A stretch of DNA of 64,000 nt from Chrysoperla carnea. Its lineage: Eukaryota; Arthropoda; Insecta; Neuroptera; Chrysopidae. The position numbers and the translations under genes are program-made. The DNA lies in contig NC_058337.1 in the NCBI RefSeq assembly GCF_905475395.1, forward strand, positions 102,542,368 through 102,606,367, written 5' to 3'. Under the pieces are notes generated by a model that did not search any database, had not been told where the DNA came from, and saw nothing but the letters and a program-made list of their open reading frames with translations. Below are positions 60,111 to 64,000 of this stretch, one piece after another; position 1 is the stretch's first letter; every line of letters starts with the position of its first letter.

Positions 60111-62497
60111 ATCTTTCTTAGCATTAAAATACCATAACAAAATTCGTAAGGATTTTAGCGCCCAATCTATAAAAATAGTAAAAATTTATTAACTAAAAAT
60201 GCTATTACCAACTTTGCTGTTATTCTAACAGTTTTCGAAGTATTGTACAAAACGTGTTTTTAAATAGGATACAACTTAGAAATCGGAACGCTTACGGTAT
60301 TTTCAAAATAAAATTTCTATTATATTCTGTACAAATAATTTACGAACAGTTTTTTTGTTAGTATTTTCTGCAATCGTTTTAATAACAACATGTTGTAAAA
60401 AGAGTTTTATGCTACTAATCATTTGGGGTAATTTTCTGTAGTTTTAATAATGCACATGTAGTTAACTTAGTATAATTATCTTATTTTATTGCCTATTAAT
60501 CTATTAATCCAGGCCAAAGAAATATGTTATTTTGGCGAGGCTGGAATTATTCAGGACATCTACTTTCGATAAGTATATTTTTAAATGGGTAGATTATGTT
60601 TTGAAAAATTTTCAACCCTACGAAAATGACTTCATTTCTCCCCTGTTGTTGCTTGACTAACGTTCGAATACTAATTAAGTAATATTAAGTTATATATTTC
60701 TAGTGGGAGTAAGGAATTTTAATCAGTTTTAACATTTAGTGGATATGAAAATCATGGCTGCTCTATAAAATAATCAGTTATAAGAATGATTTTTTTTTTA
60801 ATAATTAAAATTATAAGATTTTATTGAAACTAAAAATTTAGGCTATTTAGTTTTACTAAAACTTATTAAATCCTTTCTTAAGTATCCATTTATTTTTCTA
60901 TTCCTTACCAAATAAACCTTTCATTCATTTGTGACTTAAATGTTCATGGTTAAAATTAAAAACGATAAATGTAGTAATTTAAGACTTATCGTTTATTTAA
61001 CGCATTTGTATAAACATAAACAAATTGATAATCATTTGTTTATATTTTAAATAATAATTTCTTGCATTATTCATTTGAAATATATAGGCTGACTTTATTT
61101 TAAAACTTATTTGATAAAATGTATGTTTGAAAAAAATAGTTTAATGAATTATAGAGTTTATTAAAATAATTAGAGATTGTGAAAAAGAATTAAAATTCAT
61201 TAAAATTCTAGCTCTAAAAATATTTATCAAAAGATAAATCTATTGAATATATTATTGCCAATTCTTGGAATTTGTTCTCATGTTTAATACTGATACTTTT
61301 CGCACTATTTCTATGTCCACACATAATTTATAATTAAATTACCTGTGATGGTTTTTAATACTTTGGTAAACAATGATTATGTTATTATAATGAGCAGTTA
61401 AGGATTTGTTATTGTAATGGCCTCAGTTTCTGATTACGGTTTAGAATGTGAAAATGTAAATGTTCTTCTATTAATTGTAAAAATAAGACTACAAACATTT
61501 GAACCATTTTCTGCACATAAAAATGAAAATGATAAAAGGTCTATTGAGTACGTATAGCTATATTTTCAGCTCAAAAGGAATGCCACTTGCACTAAGATTA
61601 AACACTTCTTGATAGTGCTCATAAAAAGCATAAGTTTCTTAAAAACAGCAAGATGCTCCATTCGTTATCAGCAGGGCCCTATCAAAGGGGGGGGGGGCAA
61701 CCGGACAAATGTCCAAAGCGGCCAAATTGAGAGTGCCGGACGATTCCATGAAGTTCTCTGGTTTTTCTCTTGAAGAGAAAAATGTTATTAAAATTACCTT
61801 AGCAATCTGACACAAAAGGTTTTTTCTAAGGTTTTCTTTTAAAAAAATGCCACTTTTGCAGCTTTAAATCCTTAGACTGACCAACAACTTTTTAAAGAAG
61901 AGATTACCAATATTTATAAATTTTAAATTGAGAACACAAAAAAGTTTCTCCCTAATTTTTTTTACCGATTTTGTATTTCTGAATTGGCAACCCTTTTCCT
62001 TTCGTTTAGGTTTGATGGGGATTCCCCACAAACGTTGATATAAGTAATTATTTTCATTAGTTTGTATATAAGTACTATTATATTTTTGGGGGAATACCCT
62101 TTTATCTTATATTCTGACAATGCGACAATTTAAGGGGAATCCCTAAAATATGATATAACCGGATGTGACTCAAACCGTCGTAGATTAGTATACGCGTTCA
62201 ATTTAAGTGATGACGTTAAGCAATTTCAATAGTAGTTGAGAATTGATTTCGGTATTTGAGAAAATATCCATTGTCCTCCATTATTTAGCTAGGCGAGAAA
62301 TTAGCTTTCTAAAATTTGAGAAATAAAGATTTCGTTGTATTTTTTTTATTCGCACTCATCCTGTAGTAATTAAAATTAAAATAAGTTTAAAATGTATCTG
62401 TCTATTTATAAGCTGCGTATAATATCGTCATTCGATAATTAGTTATTTAATATTTATATACATATTTGTTAGTTAGTTAATTAGTTATTGTTAAATT

Positions 62498-62614
62498 ATG
62501 GAACAATATATTTTATCCATAATTAATAAATTAGCAACGGTTAAAATACGTAATGAATTTAATTTATGGGTGATTGAAAAACATATTCAATTTAATTGGG
62601 AGAAATGGAAGATG
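62498..62614 (+). CDS. Candidate first coding exon of an unrecognised gene
   Basis: ATG at 62498 opens 39 codons (MEQYILSIINKLATVKIRNE then FNLWVIEKHIQFNWEKWKM) and ends exactly at a consensus donor ATG|GTAAGT (62615). A stop lies just upstream in frame and no acceptor can enter this frame, so it would be a first exon. A TATA box (TTTATAAG, 62405-62412) and a TCATTC initiator-like site (A at 62430) sit 60-90 bp upstream in the right spacing. It could belong to a nested gene or to an alternative start of the LOTUS gene. I do not recognise the peptide. Confidence 0.4.
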
Positions 62615-63805
62615 GTAAGTTTGAATTTGTATGTGCGTCTGAGTTAAATTTAATCCGACTCGATTTAAACTGGTGAATGCTAAAAAAGAAATGAAAACTT
62701 CTTACATAGCAGAGATAAAACCAAAGGATTTATGTAAAAAAACATTTTCGAAAGGAGAATTTTTAGAATGATGGCAGTTGAAAAAACAAACATTGTAGCA
62801 AGAAAATGACATCAAATTGTTTGGATTAACATCTGGAACAATAATTTTTAAATTTATTATGTATATATGTTTTGTCAAACAAAAGCATCTTCGACCTTCA
62901 CTACAATTCATTTAGTTCCTTCTTCAAGTTTCAAATAATTTAATTGCTTTTAAAAATCGTTAAAAATAATTATGGAAAGGGTGGGACTTTTTTGAATAAA
63001 AATATCTAATCTTATGTATATATTTATTATTTTATTTAAATAGAACACATTATTTTAAAAAGGGTGCACTTACAGTAAAACCTGCGACTGTTCTATAATT
63101 CAATTCAATATCGCTAGTTTTTCTAAAATTGTGAGCTCAAGCTGAAACTGAATATTATTTTATTGAAGCTTGAATTATATTTAAATAGATGCTTTCCTTT
63201 TTTAAAGTGTTTCATGATTCATAAATATCCCATATTCAGAAGGTATTATCATGGTTCAATTAATAATCATGTTTCATTAATATTTTTGATATATTGCATG
63301 ATTTAAAAACATTACATAAGTACATGATTATTTAATATTTTTTCTATTTTGAAAATTTTTTTAAAAAGGGAAAGCAACTAGAGTATAGGCTGATTTTTGT
63401 AAAACGTTATAAAATTTTTAACAAAAAAATCGTTGGTTCTACAAAAACTGTTTTTGCTTCATCTATGAAAACATAATTAAAAGTTGACTGTTCAAACTGT
63501 ATGCAAGATGGTTTTCGGTCAAACTTTCTAAATCTATGGATTCTAATAATTTTTGATGAGTATATTTAAAGTTTCTTATTGGATAGGCAAAAGTCAATTT
63601 CCATAACAATCGCGCAAAATCATTTGTTTATTTAGTTCAAATAGATATTATTTCAAAGGTTTGTTGAAAATACTTCTGTTAACATTGTGCTATTTGTAAT
63701 ATGTCCCAAAATAAGCGCATTTCTTGTGATTACTGTGATAAAAAAAAAAGAAGCAGAGAGAGATCTTAGAAATTGTTTGATTATATCTTATTAATAATTA
63801 TGTCA

Positions 63806-63885
63806 ATAGGGCTTTTCATTTAAAAAATAATTCTTTTTTGTTTCGATCTGTCCGAAACAAAAGCAAATCGATGAAAAGGCCTATA
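63806..63885. mobile_element. 80-bp MITE of the AGGCCTTTTCAT family, copy 3
   Basis: ATAGGGCTTTTCATTTAAAA and ATGAAAAGGCCTAT are inverted repeats. TTTTGTTTCG and CGAAACAAAA pair inside, leaving an almost closed hairpin. Confidence 0.65.
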
Positions 63886-64000
63886 ATTGCATTAGACAGC
63901 GCTTTTTCTAATGTCCAAAGTGGAAACTTAAACGTTTCAGAACAGATCAGGTGTCATTTCGAACCCCAAATCTTGAAATTAGACAATTACGTTTCTATGT

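Larger units (their letters stand above)
59389..64000. other. Intron of the LOTUS gene and/or intergenic sequence to the window end
   Basis: Contains the dimeric repeat (59786-60005), repeat copy 60020-60110, a candidate first exon at 62498-62614 and a short MITE at 63806-63885. No further LOTUS or Tudor exon was recognised. Confidence 0.4.

Overview
The window is nuclear DNA from an insect. It is strongly AT-rich, with intron-containing genes, consensus GT-AG splice sites, many small inverted-repeat elements and LINE tails. A Drosophila-type timeless (tim) gene, a ZAD zinc-finger gene and insect-style dispersed repeats support this. I cannot safely name the order. Hymenoptera are unlikely because they are thought to lack this tim, and several repeats resemble ones seen in beetles, moths and lacewings.

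Layout. 0-10 kb is a compact housekeeping block. It holds the end of a C2H2 zinc-finger gene (-), PDCD10/CCM3 in four exons (-), then ANAPC13 and ZFAND1 (-) separated by only 5 nt and so probably on one dicistronic transcript, and a DUF167 gene like human C15orf40 (+). 10-15 kb holds a two-exon ZAD + C2H2 transcription factor (+), whose intron contains a 5'-truncated LINE, and an intact single-exon DNase II (-). 15-24 kb has no gene that I can see and is built of fold-back elements, dispersed repeats and a nearly perfect 330-bp palindrome.

24.4-45.9 kb is a complete circadian clock gene tim in 12 coding exons. All splice phases agree and predict about 1488 residues. Just upstream is a perfect CACGTG E-box close to arthropod initiator motifs. 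The gene is littered with transposons in its introns, has triplet-coded low-complexity stretches, a possible alternative terminal exon, and appears to lack a short conserved block found in fly TIM. 46-52.9 kb is again repeat-rich and geneless. From 52.9 kb a germline-granule-type gene begins: a LOTUS (OST-HTH) domain protein related to TDRD7/tapas or TDRD5/tejas. Its first five coding exons are present and the Tudor part, if any, lies beyond. A separate possible first exon with its own TATA box lies at 62.5 kb.

The genes do not form a pathway. PDCD10 (kinase scaffold), ANAPC13 (APC/C), ZFAND1 (stress granule/proteasome), DNase II (lysosome), TIM (clock) and the LOTUS protein (piRNA/germ granule) are independent. 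No viral or endogenous retroviral copy was recognised.
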